Shown piece by piece: positions 1-8,682 of a stretch of DNA of 32,113 bases. This DNA comes from Burkholderiales bacterium. Lineage in GTDB: Bacteria > Pseudomonadota > Gammaproteobacteria > Burkholderiales > Burkholderiaceae_C. The notes beneath the pieces were generated by a model. The model ran no database searches. It was not told the DNA's origin and was given only the letters and a program-made list of their open reading frames with translations. Each line of letters begins with the position of its first letter. Positions within the stretch are counted from its first letter, which is position 1. The translations under genes and the position numbers were made by a program. The stretch covers positions 1 to 32,113 of the forward strand of contig JANXYH010000009.1 of NCBI GenBank assembly GCA_025350145.1. Reading direction: 5' to 3'.

Positions 1-150
1 ACGCCGCTGGGCGTGGCCGTGGTCAACAGTGACGGCAGCAGCGACGGTGGCGAGTTGTTCATGCTCGCCTGCGGCGTCTGGGTCTGCTGCGCGCTGCTGC
101 TGTGGATCAGGCGCGGGGTCTGGCTGGGCTGGCTCAGGCGCTGGATCTGA
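1..150 (+). CDS. C-terminal end of a membrane protein (partial, function unknown)
   Basis: Reading frame 1 is open from the first base to a TGA at 148-150 and gives 49 residues. The last 30 or so contain a hydrophobic stretch (MLACGVWVCCALLLWI) followed by an Arg-rich tail, which looks like a final membrane helix with a cytoplasmic end. The frame enters from outside the window, so the start and the family cannot be seen. The next gene ends 19 bases later on the opposite strand, so the two converge. Nothing in the fragment identifies a function. Confidence 0.5.
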   Translation, partial: TPLGVAVVNSDGSSDGGELFMLACGVWVCCALLLWIRRGVWLGWLRRWI

Positions 151-168
151 GGCCTGGCTGCCCGCCTG

Positions 169-870
169 TCAGGCGCTGGCCAGGCGGGCGTTCTGCGGGA
201 ACATGGCCTGGCGCGCGGCCTCGTCCATCTCGGTCTTGAAGGCGTGGCGGGTCTTGATCGCGTCGGCACGCTGCGCCGCCGGCCGGGCATTGATCTGGTC
301 GAGCAGGCGCTTGACGTTCGGCAGCCGGGCGTAGGCCTCGGCGCCGAGGGCGAACGGCACGGCGCGGGCCCAGCCCCAGACCGCCATGTCCACCAGGGTG
401 TAGCCTGAGCCGACCATGTACCCGGTGTTGGCCAACTGGGCTTCGATCAACTGCCAGTGCCGCCAGGCCTCGAAGTCGTAGCGGTTGACGGCGTAGGCCT
501 TGGGCTCGGGGGCAAAGTGCTTGAAGTGCACGCACTGGCCGGTGAACGGGCCGATGCCGCTGGCCACGAACATCAGCCAGGACAGCATCTGGCCGCGCGC
601 GGCCGGCGTGTCCTCGGGCAGGAACTGGCCGCTTTTTTGCGCCAGGTACAGCAGGATCGCGTTGCTGTCGAAGACGGTGGCCGCAGCCTCGCCTTCGCCG
701 TCGACGATCACCGGCACCTTGGCATTCGGGTTGATCGCGGTGAAGGCCGGCACATGTTGCTCGCCCTTGCGCGTGTCGACCGCAATCGCCTCATAGGCCA
801 GGCCGGTTTCCTCCAGCATCAGCGCCACCTTCATCGGGTTGGGGGCCAGGCTGTAATAGAACTTGATCAT
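169..870 (-). CDS. Glutathione S-transferase, YfcG/YghU-like (nu class)
   Basis: The 233-residue protein has the two-domain soluble GST layout. An N-terminal thioredoxin fold (about residues 1-85) carries PNPMKV at the glutathione site, the cis-Pro motif KVPVIVD (51-57) and SNAILLYLA. An all-helical C-terminal domain follows. The pattern matches E. coli YfcG: Asn11 at the active site, GxGPFTGQxxHF and a YAVNRY segment. Known nu-class members act as GSH-dependent disulfide-bond oxidoreductases or peroxidases in the cytoplasm, and that role is inferred here. The ATG at 870 is preceded by AAAGGAA at good spacing. The histidine kinase gene upstream on the same strand ends 92 bp away, so co-transcription is possible but not shown. 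Confidence 0.88.
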   Translation of the reverse strand: MIKFYYSLAPNPMKVALMLEETGLAYEAIAVDTRKGEQHVPAFTAINPNAKVPVIVDGEGEAAATVFDSNAILLYLAQKSGQFLPEDTPAARGQMLSWLMFVASGIGPFTGQCVHFKHFAPEPKAYAVNRYDFEAWRHWQLIEAQLANTGYMVGSGYTLVDMAVWGWARAVPFALGAEAYARLPNVKRLLDQINARPAAQRADAIKTRHAFKTEMDEAARQAMFPQNARLASA

Positions 871-962
871 CGTGATTCCTTTGCGGCGGCAGCGCGGTGG
901 TGGGGTCGGCCCGAGCGCCCTGCGCCGGGAGCGCGCATTTTGCAGCCGGCCGCAGCGGCGCG

Positions 963-3296
963 TCAGAAAGCCGCCGCCTGCCCCACGGCCAGCGCCTGCT
1001 GCACCGCCGTGCCCAGGTGCTCGAGCAGGTGCTCCTTCTGCACCAGGGCGCGCACGCCCAGCCGCTGCGCCTCGCTGCGCAACTGCTCGGTGACGTTGCC
1101 ACTGCTGATCACCACGCCCAGCCCAGGGCGCATGGCCGCGATCTCACGCGCCACGTCCATGCCCGAGCACTGCGGCATGTTGTAGTCGCTGACCACCAGG
1201 TCATAGACGCGCGGGTCGCGGCGCACCATGGCCAGGGCCTCGAGCGGGTTCTGGAAGACGCTGACTTCATAGCCGGCCCGGCGCAGCAGTTGGTCGACCA
1301 GCAGCAGCATGACCTCGTCGTCGTCGATGTACAGCACATGTTCGCCCTGGCCGCGGCTGGGTGCCGCCTCCAGCGCGCCCCAGTCCGAGGGCGGCGCCAG
1401 CGCCTCACTGTGCGCGGCCAGCAGCGGCAGGTGGATGTGGAAGCTGCTGCCTTGCCCGACGCTGCTGTCGACCGTGATCGCCCCCTGGTGGCCGGCAACG
1501 ATGCCGTGGACCACGGCCAGACCCAGGCCGGTGCCGTGGCCGACCGCCTTGGTGGTGAAGAACGGCTCGAAGATGTGTGCCCGGGTGCCGGCGTCCATGC
1601 CGCAGCCGTCGTCGCTGACCCAGAGGTGGGCATAGTGGCCAGCGGCCAGGCCACCGGCCGTGCGCGCCGCCGCCGCGTCCAGCAGCACCGCCTCCAGGCC
1701 CACCACTATGCGCCCCGGCCGGCCCTGCAGGGCGTGCCAGGCGTTGGTGCAGAGGTTCATCAGCACCTGCTGGATCTGGGTGGCATCGGCCAGCACATGC
1801 AACGGCGAATGCGCCAAATCGGCCTGCAGCGCCACCCCGGCGGGCAGGGTGGTGCGCATCAGGTTCAGCGCCTCCTGGACCAAGGGCCGCAGCGCACGCT
1901 CGCGCAGCTCCTGCGGCTGGCGCCGGCTGAAGGCCAGGATCTGCTGCACCAGGCTGCGGGCGCGGATCGCCGCACGGTTGATCTGCTCCAGGCTGGCCAG
2001 GGCCGCCTTGGGCCGCCCCAGGTCCTCGCGGACCAGCGCGACGTTGCCCAGGATCGCACCGAGGATGTTGTTGAAGTCGTGGGCGATGCCGCCGGCCAGC
2101 ACGCCGATGGCCTCCATCTTCTGCGACTCGCGCAGTTGCACCTCCAGCGCCTGGCGTGCCACCTCGGCGCGCTTGCGCTCGGTGATGTCGCGGTTGGTGC
2201 CGACCAGGCGCAGCGCCCGGCCTCGGGCGTCGCGCTCGACCACCCGGCCCTCGCTCAGGTTCCAAATCCATTGGCCGTCCAGCCGTCTGACCCGGTGCTC
2301 GACGCGGTATTCGGCGCCCGGGTTACGGATCGCTGCAGCCTGGGCCGCCACCACGGCAGCACGCTCGGCCTCGGGCACCAAGGCCGACAGGGCGCTGAAA
2401 CTGGTCCAGGTCTCGACCCAGGGGCCACCCAGGCACTTGGACCAGCCCTCGGAGAGGTAGACCCGGCCCGAGCCGAGATCGCAATCCCACAACGCCAGTT
2501 CCGAGGCCTCAAGCGCGCGCTTGAGCCGGTCCTCGCTCTCGCGCAGCGCCGCCTCGGCCTGCGCTTGGCGGCGCTGCGGGCGCAGGCTCAGCACCAAGGC
2601 CATGCCGGACAGGCCCAGCCCGAGCAAGACGGTGCTGACCCACACCAGCCCGGTCAGCGCCCGCGAGGTCTGGCCGAGTTTGGCCGAGAAGCGGTAGTCG
2701 AGCAGCGCGAGGTCTTCGTTCAAGCGCAGCAACTCGCGCTGCCAGGCGGTGATCTGGGCGGCATCGAGGCTGGCGCCGGGGCTGGCGGCACGGCGTTGGT
2801 GAATCTGCACCCCCAGGGCTTGCAGGATAGCGATGCGGGCATCTGCCTCGGCCCAGATCTGGATCGCCTCGGCCATGAAGCCGACCCGCCGGAAAAAGCG
2901 GAACAGGTCGATCATCGGCCGCAGATCGTCGCGGTGGTTGCCGGCCTCGAGCAGGCTTGCGCGCACCCGGTCCAGGTCCGGCTCGGGGCGCTCGAGTTCG
3001 AGCCTGGCGCGCTGCGCCGCCAGCGGTGCCGCCAGGGCCTGGCGGAACAGCCGCTCGTCCTCGGCGTTGCCGGTCTGGGCGTAGCTGGCCAGGTAGAAGG
3101 CAGCGTCGCGTTGGCCCTTGCTCCACAGGCTGGCGCTGCCGACGTAGGCCCGAAGCGCCGACAGTACCTCGGCGCTGGCAATGCTGAGCAATGCCACCAG
3201 CACGGCGGCGACCAGGAACGGCCCGATCACGAACCAGCCCGGGCCACGGCGCGAGGCCGGCGGTCTCGATGCTGGGGCAGGCGGCGGTGTCAGCAC
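963..3296 (-). CDS. Membrane hybrid sensor histidine kinase with receiver domain
   Basis: This 777-residue protein has a membrane helix at about 21-43, an extracytoplasmic helical region of about 170 residues without a recognised fold, and a second helix at about 214-238. A PAS domain of the PAS_3 type follows (about 255-378, ending in NRDITERKRAE). The DHp H-box is GGIAHDFNN with phospho-acceptor His406. The ATPase domain shows N514/N518 of the N-box, DDGCGM at 562-567, FEPFFTTK and GTGLGLAVV. The C-terminal receiver (about 653-770) keeps acidic residues 658-660, phospho-Asp704 and Lys754, so both modules look intact. The HDFNN type of H-box is typical of one-piece kinases that pass phosphate to an attached receiver. 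No DNA-binding output is fused, so the target is unknown. The start is a GTG at 3296 without a clear Shine-Dalgarno. The frame stays open to about 3423, so the start is uncertain. Confidence 0.88.
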   Translation of the reverse strand: MLTPPPAPASRPPASRRGPGWFVIGPFLVAAVLVALLSIASAEVLSALRAYVGSASLWSKGQRDAAFYLASYAQTGNAEDERLFRQALAAPLAAQRARLELERPEPDLDRVRASLLEAGNHRDDLRPMIDLFRFFRRVGFMAEAIQIWAEADARIAILQALGVQIHQRRAASPGASLDAAQITAWQRELLRLNEDLALLDYRFSAKLGQTSRALTGLVWVSTVLLGLGLSGMALVLSLRPQRRQAQAEAALRESEDRLKRALEASELALWDCDLGSGRVYLSEGWSKCLGGPWVETWTSFSALSALVPEAERAAVVAAQAAAIRNPGAEYRVEHRVRRLDGQWIWNLSEGRVVERDARGRALRLVGTNRDITERKRAEVARQALEVQLRESQKMEAIGVLAGGIAHDFNNILGAILGNVALVREDLGRPKAALASLEQINRAAIRARSLVQQILAFSRRQPQELRERALRPLVQEALNLMRTTLPAGVALQADLAHSPLHVLADATQIQQVLMNLCTNAWHALQGRPGRIVVGLEAVLLDAAAARTAGGLAAGHYAHLWVSDDGCGMDAGTRAHIFEPFFTTKAVGHGTGLGLAVVHGIVAGHQGAITVDSSVGQGSSFHIHLPLLAAHSEALAPPSDWGALEAAPSRGQGEHVLYIDDDEVMLLLVDQLLRRAGYEVSVFQNPLEALAMVRRDPRVYDLVVSDYNMPQCSGMDVAREIAAMRPGLGVVISSGNVTEQLRSEAQRLGVRALVQKEHLLEHLGTAVQQALAVGQAAAF

Positions 3297-3442
3297 AGGC
3301 GACTTCGTGTCGGCGGCGGGCTGCAGCCACCGGCACCACGAAGCGGATCTCGGTCGGGGCTGCGGCGGAGCATGGGGGCGCGAACAGTAGCACGCAGGGA
3401 GGCCAGCCGAGGCAGGTCGGCTTTAGGCATTGCGTCGCGCGA

Positions 3443-6220
3443 TCACGTTGGCGCCGGTTCCAGCACCGCCGCAGCGCTTGCCGCGTGCGCAGGCCCGGCA
3501 CGGTGCTGCGCGGCCGCCGGCGAGGGCCGCGGCGCTTCGGATTCGGCGCAGAAGCAGCGGCCGCGGCCACGCCGCTTGGCCTCGTACAGCGCGGTGTCGG
3601 CGCGCTGCAGCAGCGCGGCGTCATCGCTCTCACCAGGCCGGCACAGGGCCACGCCGATGCTGGCGCTGACTTGCACCGTCTGCTCGTCCAGCGTCAGCGG
3701 CTGGGCCAGCGCCTCGAGCAGTTTGTCGGCCAGCATCCTGGCGTCGCCAATGTCGTGCAATGCCTCCAGGATGATGGTGAACTCGTCACCCGCGAGCCGG
3801 GCGACGGTGTCGCAGGCACGCACTGTCTGCTGCATCCGCGCCGCAAACACCTGCAGCAGGGTGTCGCCGGCGGCGTGGCCAAGGCTGTCGTTGATGGACT
3901 TGAAATGGTCGATGTCCAGGTACAGCAAGGCCATCGGCTGGCCACGTGCGGCGCGGGCCATGGCCTGGCGCAAACGGTCGTAGAACAGGGCCCGGTTGGG
4001 CAGGCCGGTGAGGTTGTCGAAATCGGCGCGGCGGCGCAGTCGGCCCTCGGCGATCTTGCTGTCGTGGATGTCGGCATAGGTGCCCGACAAGCGCAGCGCC
4101 AGCCCTGCGGCGTCGCGCAGCACCACCCGGCCGCGGGCACGGGTCCAGAACCACTCGCCGTCGTGGCGCCTGATGCGGAATTCAGCCTGGTACAGCTTCG
4201 CCCTGCCGGACACCGCCGCCTTCATCTGGGCCACCACATGGGCGAGATCATCGGGGTGGATGAAGCGCTGCTGCTCGGACAGCGACGTGGTCGACTCGAC
4301 CGCCGGATCGCCACGCATGGCCGCGACCTCGGCGCTGTGGTGGAGCAGGCCGGCGGGGATGTCCCAGTCGAACAGGGCCAGGCTGGAGGCATCCAGCGCC
4401 AGGCTCAGCCGTCGCTCGCTGTGGGCCCGCTGCGTCTCGGCCTGGTGGCGCTGACTGATGTCGGTCGCCAGCAAGAACAGCCCACCCACACTGCCATCCG
4501 CGACGAACTGCGGCACCAGCGCGCATTCGACCCGGCGTGGGACATCACCCAACGACAGCTGACGCTCGAAACAGGTCGTGATGCCCGCCAGGGCGCGCTC
4601 ATAGTGCGCGCGGTAGGCGGCAAAGGCCTTGGCCCCGAACACCTCGAGCAAGCTGCGACCGATCAGCGTCGCCGGTTCGATCTGCAGCCAGTCGGCATAG
4701 GCGCGGTTGGCAAAGCAAAAGCGCAGCTCGGTGTCCAGCCGCGCGACCAGCGCCGGCATGTGGTCCGTGACCAGACGCAGCTCGGCTTCGCTCTGCTGCA
4801 GGCGCGCCGCTGCCTGGTCGAGCTGGGCCTGGGCCAGCTTGCGCTCGGTGATGTCCAGGTGGGTGCCGACGATGCGCAGCGGCGCGCCGCGGCCGTCGCG
4901 CTCGACGATCATTGCCCGGTTCGAGATCCACAGGTAATGGCCATCGCGGTGGCGCATGCGGTGCTCGCAGCCGTAGCTGGCGCTGCGGCCATTCAAATGG
5001 TCGACGATGGACGCGTTGACTGCGGGCCAGTCGTCCGGGTGGATCATTGCCCGCCAGGCCTTGCCCTGCGGCACCTCATGCTGTTCGGCGTAGCCCAGCA
5101 TGCTGCACTCGCGGGCATTGACGATGAATTGGTTGCTGGGCACATGCAGCTCCCACAGTCCCAGGTCGGCGCCGCGCAGCGCCAGCTCAAGCCGCTCAAC
5201 GCCGGTTCGGCGTTCATGCGCAAGGGCCGCCTCTGCCGCAGCCTGGGCCAGGCGCTGCCTTTGGCTCAGGCCCAGCCAGGCCACAGCCGCCAAGGCCAGC
5301 AGCGCCAGAGCGCCGATCTGCGGCCAGGCGTGGGCACGCCAGGGCGCATAGATGTCGGCCTGTGGTCGGCTGACCGCGACCACCAGGGGTTTGTCAAGGC
5401 GCAGCTCGGGCCGATCAATGGTCCGCGTGGCCACGACCCAGTCGTCCAGCCCGGCAGTGTCACGGACGATGAACAGGTTCAACGCCTCGCGGCTTGCCTT
5501 GTGCCGGCTGAACGCCGAGTCGGGTGTGGACGACAGGTCGCTGCCCAGCCCCGCAGCGTCGGCCGGCATGTTCAGAAACAGCTTGCCGTCAGCGTGGATG
5601 AGCTCGACGCGCATGCCTGGCGCGTACATCACCGAGTGCAGCAGCACCTTGAAATAGGCCGCATCCAAGGTGGCGGTGACGACGCCGCTGAACTGCTGCT
5701 GGCGGTCGACCAGCACCCGGCTGAGGACCATCACGAAATTGCCCAAAGCCGACCGAAAGGGCGGCGTCAGGTGCAGCGTCGCAGGGTCCAGCCGGCGACG
5801 CGGCAGGTCGAAATAGTCGCGTTGCCTGAAGTTCTTGCCGACCAAGGCCGGCAGGCTGGACGCGATCACCGTACCGTCGACGTCCTGCACCAGCATCGAG
5901 CTGATGCCCGGCATGGCACCGGCCAACAGGCTGAGCTTGCCGCGCAGCGCCGCCAGGTCCGGCGCCTGGCCTGGTTTGGTCAGGTCCGCAGCGATGCCGC
6001 TGAGCGCCTTGTCGGCACCTTCGAGGTGCAGGACCAGGTTGTCATCGATGACCCTGGCCTGCGCCTGCAGGTGATCGGCTTCGGCTGCGGCCAAGCCGGC
6101 GTGCGCGCGGTACAAGACCCCGCTGAGCACGACCACCAGCAACAGCAGCAGCCCGCCCGGTGCCACCCACTCTGCGCGCATGCGCCGCTGCAGGCCTGTT
6201 TCTTTGGAAGTGTGGAGCAT
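3443..6220 (-). CDS. Membrane diguanylate cyclase (dCache-PAS-PAS-PAS-GGDEF)
   Basis: The 925-residue protein is predicted to make cyclic di-GMP from two GTP in response to an extracellular cue. Helices at about 20-37 and 300-318 flank a large periplasmic domain of dCache type (YFDLPRR..., then a second lobe with LNLFIVRD). Three PAS units follow at about 340-460, 475-592 and 600-722; the first ends in the typical DITERK. The cyclase domain spans about 730-890, with LTGLPNR, LDIDHFKSIND and the signature as AGDEF (810-814). An allosteric inhibitory I-site RxxD is present as R801-A-C-D804, five residues before the signature, so feedback inhibition by c-di-GMP is expected. No EAL domain is present. 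The ATG at 6220 has a weak ribosome site, and Met14 (6181) is an alternative. The tail after residue 890 is low-complexity Ala/Pro. Confidence 0.9.
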   Translation of the reverse strand: MLHTSKETGLQRRMRAEWVAPGGLLLLLVVVLSGVLYRAHAGLAAAEADHLQAQARVIDDNLVLHLEGADKALSGIAADLTKPGQAPDLAALRGKLSLLAGAMPGISSMLVQDVDGTVIASSLPALVGKNFRQRDYFDLPRRRLDPATLHLTPPFRSALGNFVMVLSRVLVDRQQQFSGVVTATLDAAYFKVLLHSVMYAPGMRVELIHADGKLFLNMPADAAGLGSDLSSTPDSAFSRHKASREALNLFIVRDTAGLDDWVVATRTIDRPELRLDKPLVVAVSRPQADIYAPWRAHAWPQIGALALLALAAVAWLGLSQRQRLAQAAAEAALAHERRTGVERLELALRGADLGLWELHVPSNQFIVNARECSMLGYAEQHEVPQGKAWRAMIHPDDWPAVNASIVDHLNGRSASYGCEHRMRHRDGHYLWISNRAMIVERDGRGAPLRIVGTHLDITERKLAQAQLDQAAARLQQSEAELRLVTDHMPALVARLDTELRFCFANRAYADWLQIEPATLIGRSLLEVFGAKAFAAYRAHYERALAGITTCFERQLSLGDVPRRVECALVPQFVADGSVGGLFLLATDISQRHQAETQRAHSERRLSLALDASSLALFDWDIPAGLLHHSAEVAAMRGDPAVESTTSLSEQQRFIHPDDLAHVVAQMKAAVSGRAKLYQAEFRIRRHDGEWFWTRARGRVVLRDAAGLALRLSGTYADIHDSKIAEGRLRRRADFDNLTGLPNRALFYDRLRQAMARAARGQPMALLYLDIDHFKSINDSLGHAAGDTLLQVFAARMQQTVRACDTVARLAGDEFTIILEALHDIGDARMLADKLLEALAQPLTLDEQTVQVSASIGVALCRPGESDDAALLQRADTALYEAKRRGRGRCFCAESEAPRPSPAAAQHRAGPAHAASAAAVLEPAPT

Positions 6221-6363
6221 GCCGCTGGGCTGAATGGCTTGGCCTTTGGGGCACCCGCCCCGTCACCATCCAGCGTAGCGAATCCCTAACCCGGCCGGTC
6301 TGGCAAATTGACCGATCTTTGCCCCCAGCCGCGGCCCCAAGGCCAGGCGGCGTACCGAACCGG

Positions 6364-7248
6364 TCAAGCCGGCAGCGGCCCGGCGCCCGGCACGGCCGCG
6401 GCGGCGGCAGCGGCGCTGGCCAGCCGCTGGGTCACTTCCTTGCGGAAGCGGTTGAGATCCTGGACGCTGGCAAAGCTGCGCTCCATCAGCAGGCTGAGGT
6501 TGTGCAGGATGCGCTCGACGACCTTGTTCTCCCAAACGCTGTCGAACTGGATTTGGGTGTCCAGCCATTCCTCCAGCCAATCCGGGTCGGGCAGGCGGCT
6601 CTGCACCGTGTCACGCGGGAACAGGCTCTCGTTGACATGCAGGTTGGTCGGGTGCAGGGCCTGGGCGGTGCGCCGGGCACTGGCCATCAGCACCCCGACC
6701 TTGCTGAACGCCGCCCGCGCCTCGTCGCCGAACTTGGCGAGCGCGCGCTTCATGTAGCGCAGGTAGGCGCCGCCGTGGCGGGCCTCATCGCGGGCCAGGG
6801 TCTCGTAGATCTGCCGGATCACCGGCTCGGTGTGCCACTCGGCGGCACGCCGGTACCAGTGGTTCAAGCGCACCTCGCCGCAAAAGTGCAGCATCAGGGT
6901 CTCCAGCGCCGGTGCCGGGTCGAACTCGAAGCGCACCTCGTGCAACTCGGCCTCGGTAGGCGCGAATTCGGGGCGAAACCGTTTGAGGTACTCCATCAGC
7001 ACCAGAGAGTGCTTCTGTTCCTCGAAGAACCAGACGCTCATGAAGGCCGAAAAATCGCTGTCGTCGCGGTTGTCGCGCAGGAACATTTCGGTGGCCGGCA
7101 ACGCCGCCCACTCGGTGATGGCGTTCATCTTGATCGTCTGCGCCTGGGCATCCGACAGCAACTTGGGGTCGAAGCTGGCCCAGGCGATGTCGGTATCCAT
7201 GTTCCAGCGAACCGCCTCAAGCTGCTTGAAAAGTTCTGGGTAGAGCAT
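6364..7248 (-). CDS. Di-iron ferritin-like protein (acyl-ACP desaturase/AurF-like fold)
   Basis: The 294-residue protein has the carboxylate/histidine pattern of four-helix di-iron enzymes: Glu54, EEQKH at 76-80, Glu125 in GEVRLNHWYRRAA and DEARH at 154-158. The DEARHGGAY context resembles the DEKRH motif of soluble acyl-ACP desaturases. All expected iron ligands are visible, so an O2-activating oxidase, desaturase or N-oxygenase chemistry is plausible. The substrate cannot be told from sequence, and plain ferritin storage is less likely because ferritins are much shorter. The ATG at 7248 was chosen because AAGGAAG lies 7 bases upstream; the frame runs on to 7638 but that extension is Pro/Arg/Ala-rich and looks non-coding. 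The C-terminus ends in an Ala-rich tail. There is no obvious partner gene nearby. Confidence 0.75.
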   Translation of the reverse strand: MLYPELFKQLEAVRWNMDTDIAWASFDPKLLSDAQAQTIKMNAITEWAALPATEMFLRDNRDDSDFSAFMSVWFFEEQKHSLVLMEYLKRFRPEFAPTEAELHEVRFEFDPAPALETLMLHFCGEVRLNHWYRRAAEWHTEPVIRQIYETLARDEARHGGAYLRYMKRALAKFGDEARAAFSKVGVLMASARRTAQALHPTNLHVNESLFPRDTVQSRLPDPDWLEEWLDTQIQFDSVWENKVVERILHNLSLLMERSFASVQDLNRFRKEVTQRLASAAAAAAAVPGAGPLPA

Positions 7249-7703
7249 GGCGACTTCCTTGGGGTAGGCGCAGATTCTAGGAGCCGGTCGCGTCTGCCGG
7301 TTGGCGCGCAACCTGTTCAAGGGGCGGGGGCCTTGGGCAGCACGCAGCCGACCCTGCATCCTCGCAGCGGCCTGTGTCAAAACAATTGCCGGGGCGCCCT
7401 GCCAACGGCCCACGCCTGGGTCCAAAGCGCGCCAGCAACCGCGACACAGCCGTGGCCGCGACGGAACCAATTCCGCGACCGCGAATCCATGGCCAGTGCG
7501 CACCGGCGCCAGCACCAGCACCAGCGCCAACCCGTTCTCTTGCCGTGCGGCCATGCAGGCGCCCATCGGGCCGACTGCACTGCAATCCCCGGCCGCTCCT
7601 CCTCCCTCCCTGATTGGCCGAGGGGCGCCGCACGGCAACTTTTCAACCTCGTAACCCGACTGAAGTTGCGCCCCATTTCAGCCGCTGCGCCCAGGGCTGC
7701 GCC
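7249..7703. other. Intergenic region between divergent genes, no convincing gene
   Basis: These 455 bases separate the minus-strand di-iron gene from plus-strand kdgK. Open frames on both strands here have biased, low-complexity products and no start signals, so none is called. The left end holds a promoter-like TAGAAT for the di-iron gene. The right end holds a dyad, GCAACTT (7635-7641) and AAGTTGC (7663-7669) separated by 21 bases, which could be an operator for kdgK. The middle contains a short CACCAG-type repeat near 7510. Confidence 0.5.
7274..7279 (-). promoter_or_regulatory. Promoter -10 element for the di-iron gene
   Basis: On the minus strand the hexamer is TAGAAT, 25 bases upstream of the ATG at 7248 with the AAGGAAG ribosome site in between. 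It sits in a 15-base block (7273-7287) that is identical to one upstream of purB. No good -35 was found. Confidence 0.45.
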
Positions 7704-8672
7704 GTGATTGGCGCAGCGCAGATCCGCTCCTGGCGCAACCGCTCGGTGCTCGGCGTCGGCGAAGCGATGGTCGAGTTCGCACCCGATGGCAACGACGGCT
7801 ACCGGCGTGGCTTTGCCGGCGACACGCTCAACACCTGCTGGCACATGGCCCAGATCCTCGGCCCGCAGGCCCGGGTCGGCTACTGCACCCAGGTCGGCGC
7901 CGACCACTTCTCCGATCAGTTGCTCGCCTTCGTCGCGGCCAGTGGCATGGACACGAGCCGGATCCTGCGCGACGGCGAACGCCAGCTCGGCCTCTACGTC
8001 ATCGGCTTGACCGGGGCCGAGCGCCATTTCACTTACTGGCGCGACAACTCCGCCGCGCGGCGCCTGGCCGACGACGGCCACAGCCTGGCGACAGCGCTGC
8101 GTGACTGCGGGCTGATCCATGTCTCGGGCATCACCCTGGCGATCATCGGCGACGCCGGGCGCCGCAACCTGATTGCGGCGCTGCGCCAGGCGCGACGCGA
8201 CGGTGCGGTCGTGTCGTTCGACCCGAACGTGCGCCTGCGGCTGTGGCGCGATTTGGCACAACTGCGCGAGGCCACCCAAGCCATCCTTGAGGTCGTCGAC
8301 ATCGCCTTGCCGAGCTTTGACGACGAGGCCCTGGTCTGGGGCGACACCGACCCGGCCGCGACCCTGTCGCGCTTGGCACAGGCCGGCGTCCACGAGATCG
8401 TGGTGAAGAACGGCGCGCAGGATGTCGATTGGGCTGTCGCCGGCCAACGCGGCAGCGCGCCCACACCGGTGGTCGCCTGCATCCGCGACACCACCGGCGC
8501 CGGTGATGCGTTCAACGCCGGCTACCTGGCAGCGCGGCTGGTGGGCCTGGCGCCGCTGGCTTCGTGCCAGCTCGGGCAGCGTGTCGCCGGTGAGGTCATC
8601 GGCCACTTCGGCGCGCTCGCACCCAAGGAGGCGCTGGCCGAGCTCGGGCGCGGGCTGAACCACCCGGGCTAA
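7704..8672 (+). CDS. kdgK: 2-dehydro-3-deoxygluconokinase (PfkB family)
   Basis: This cytoplasmic kinase phosphorylates 2-keto-3-deoxygluconate to KDPG, linking uronate and gluconate breakdown to the Entner-Doudoroff aldolase step. The 322-residue product matches KdgK along its length: VLGVGEAMVEF at the N-terminus, RRGFAGDTLNT at the sugar site, YWRDNSAARR, and VSFDPNVRLRLW. The PfkB anion-hole signature DTTGAGDAFNAGY starts at about residue 262, with catalytic Asp268. The GTG at 7704 was chosen because CAGGG lies about 8 bases upstream and the family starts close to this point. The frame is open back to 7614, but that part does not resemble a kinase. No other hexuronate or Entner-Doudoroff gene is nearby, so it looks like an orphan. 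Confidence 0.88.
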   Translation: MIGAAQIRSWRNRSVLGVGEAMVEFAPDGNDGYRRGFAGDTLNTCWHMAQILGPQARVGYCTQVGADHFSDQLLAFVAASGMDTSRILRDGERQLGLYVIGLTGAERHFTYWRDNSAARRLADDGHSLATALRDCGLIHVSGITLAIIGDAGRRNLIAALRQARRDGAVVSFDPNVRLRLWRDLAQLREATQAILEVVDIALPSFDDEALVWGDTDPAATLSRLAQAGVHEIVVKNGAQDVDWAVAGQRGSAPTPVVACIRDTTGAGDAFNAGYLAARLVGLAPLASCQLGQRVAGEVIGHFGALAPKEALAELGRGLNHPG

Positions 8673-8675
8673 GCT
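8670..8675 (+). promoter_or_regulatory. Promoter -10 element (TAAGCT), possibly giving a leaderless mRNA
   Basis: TAAGCT overlaps the kdgK stop codon and lies only 7 bases before the ATG at 8683. No Shine-Dalgarno lies between them. If it is used, transcription would begin at or next to the start codon. Confidence 0.35.
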
Positions 8676-8682
8676 CGCCTTC

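Noticed and set aside
870-963. Intrinsic terminator after the first hybrid kinase
   Set aside because: GCCGCTGCGGC followed by AAAAT looks like a short hairpin, but the stem is only 4 bp and no T-run follows on the transcribed strand.
3941-3960. A third parS-like site around CCACGTG
   Set aside because: It shares only the CACGTG core and lacks the flanking TGTTT/AAACA arms.
897-3983. 1028-residue open frame on the plus strand opposite the hybrid kinase
   Set aside because: It is antisense to a gene with clear motifs on the other strand. The product is rich in Gln, Arg, Ala and Gly with no domain. High G+C content removes stops in this frame.
3191-6289. 1032-residue open frame on the plus strand opposite the diguanylate cyclase
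   Set aside because: Same reason: it mirrors the codon pattern of a well-supported gene and resembles no family.
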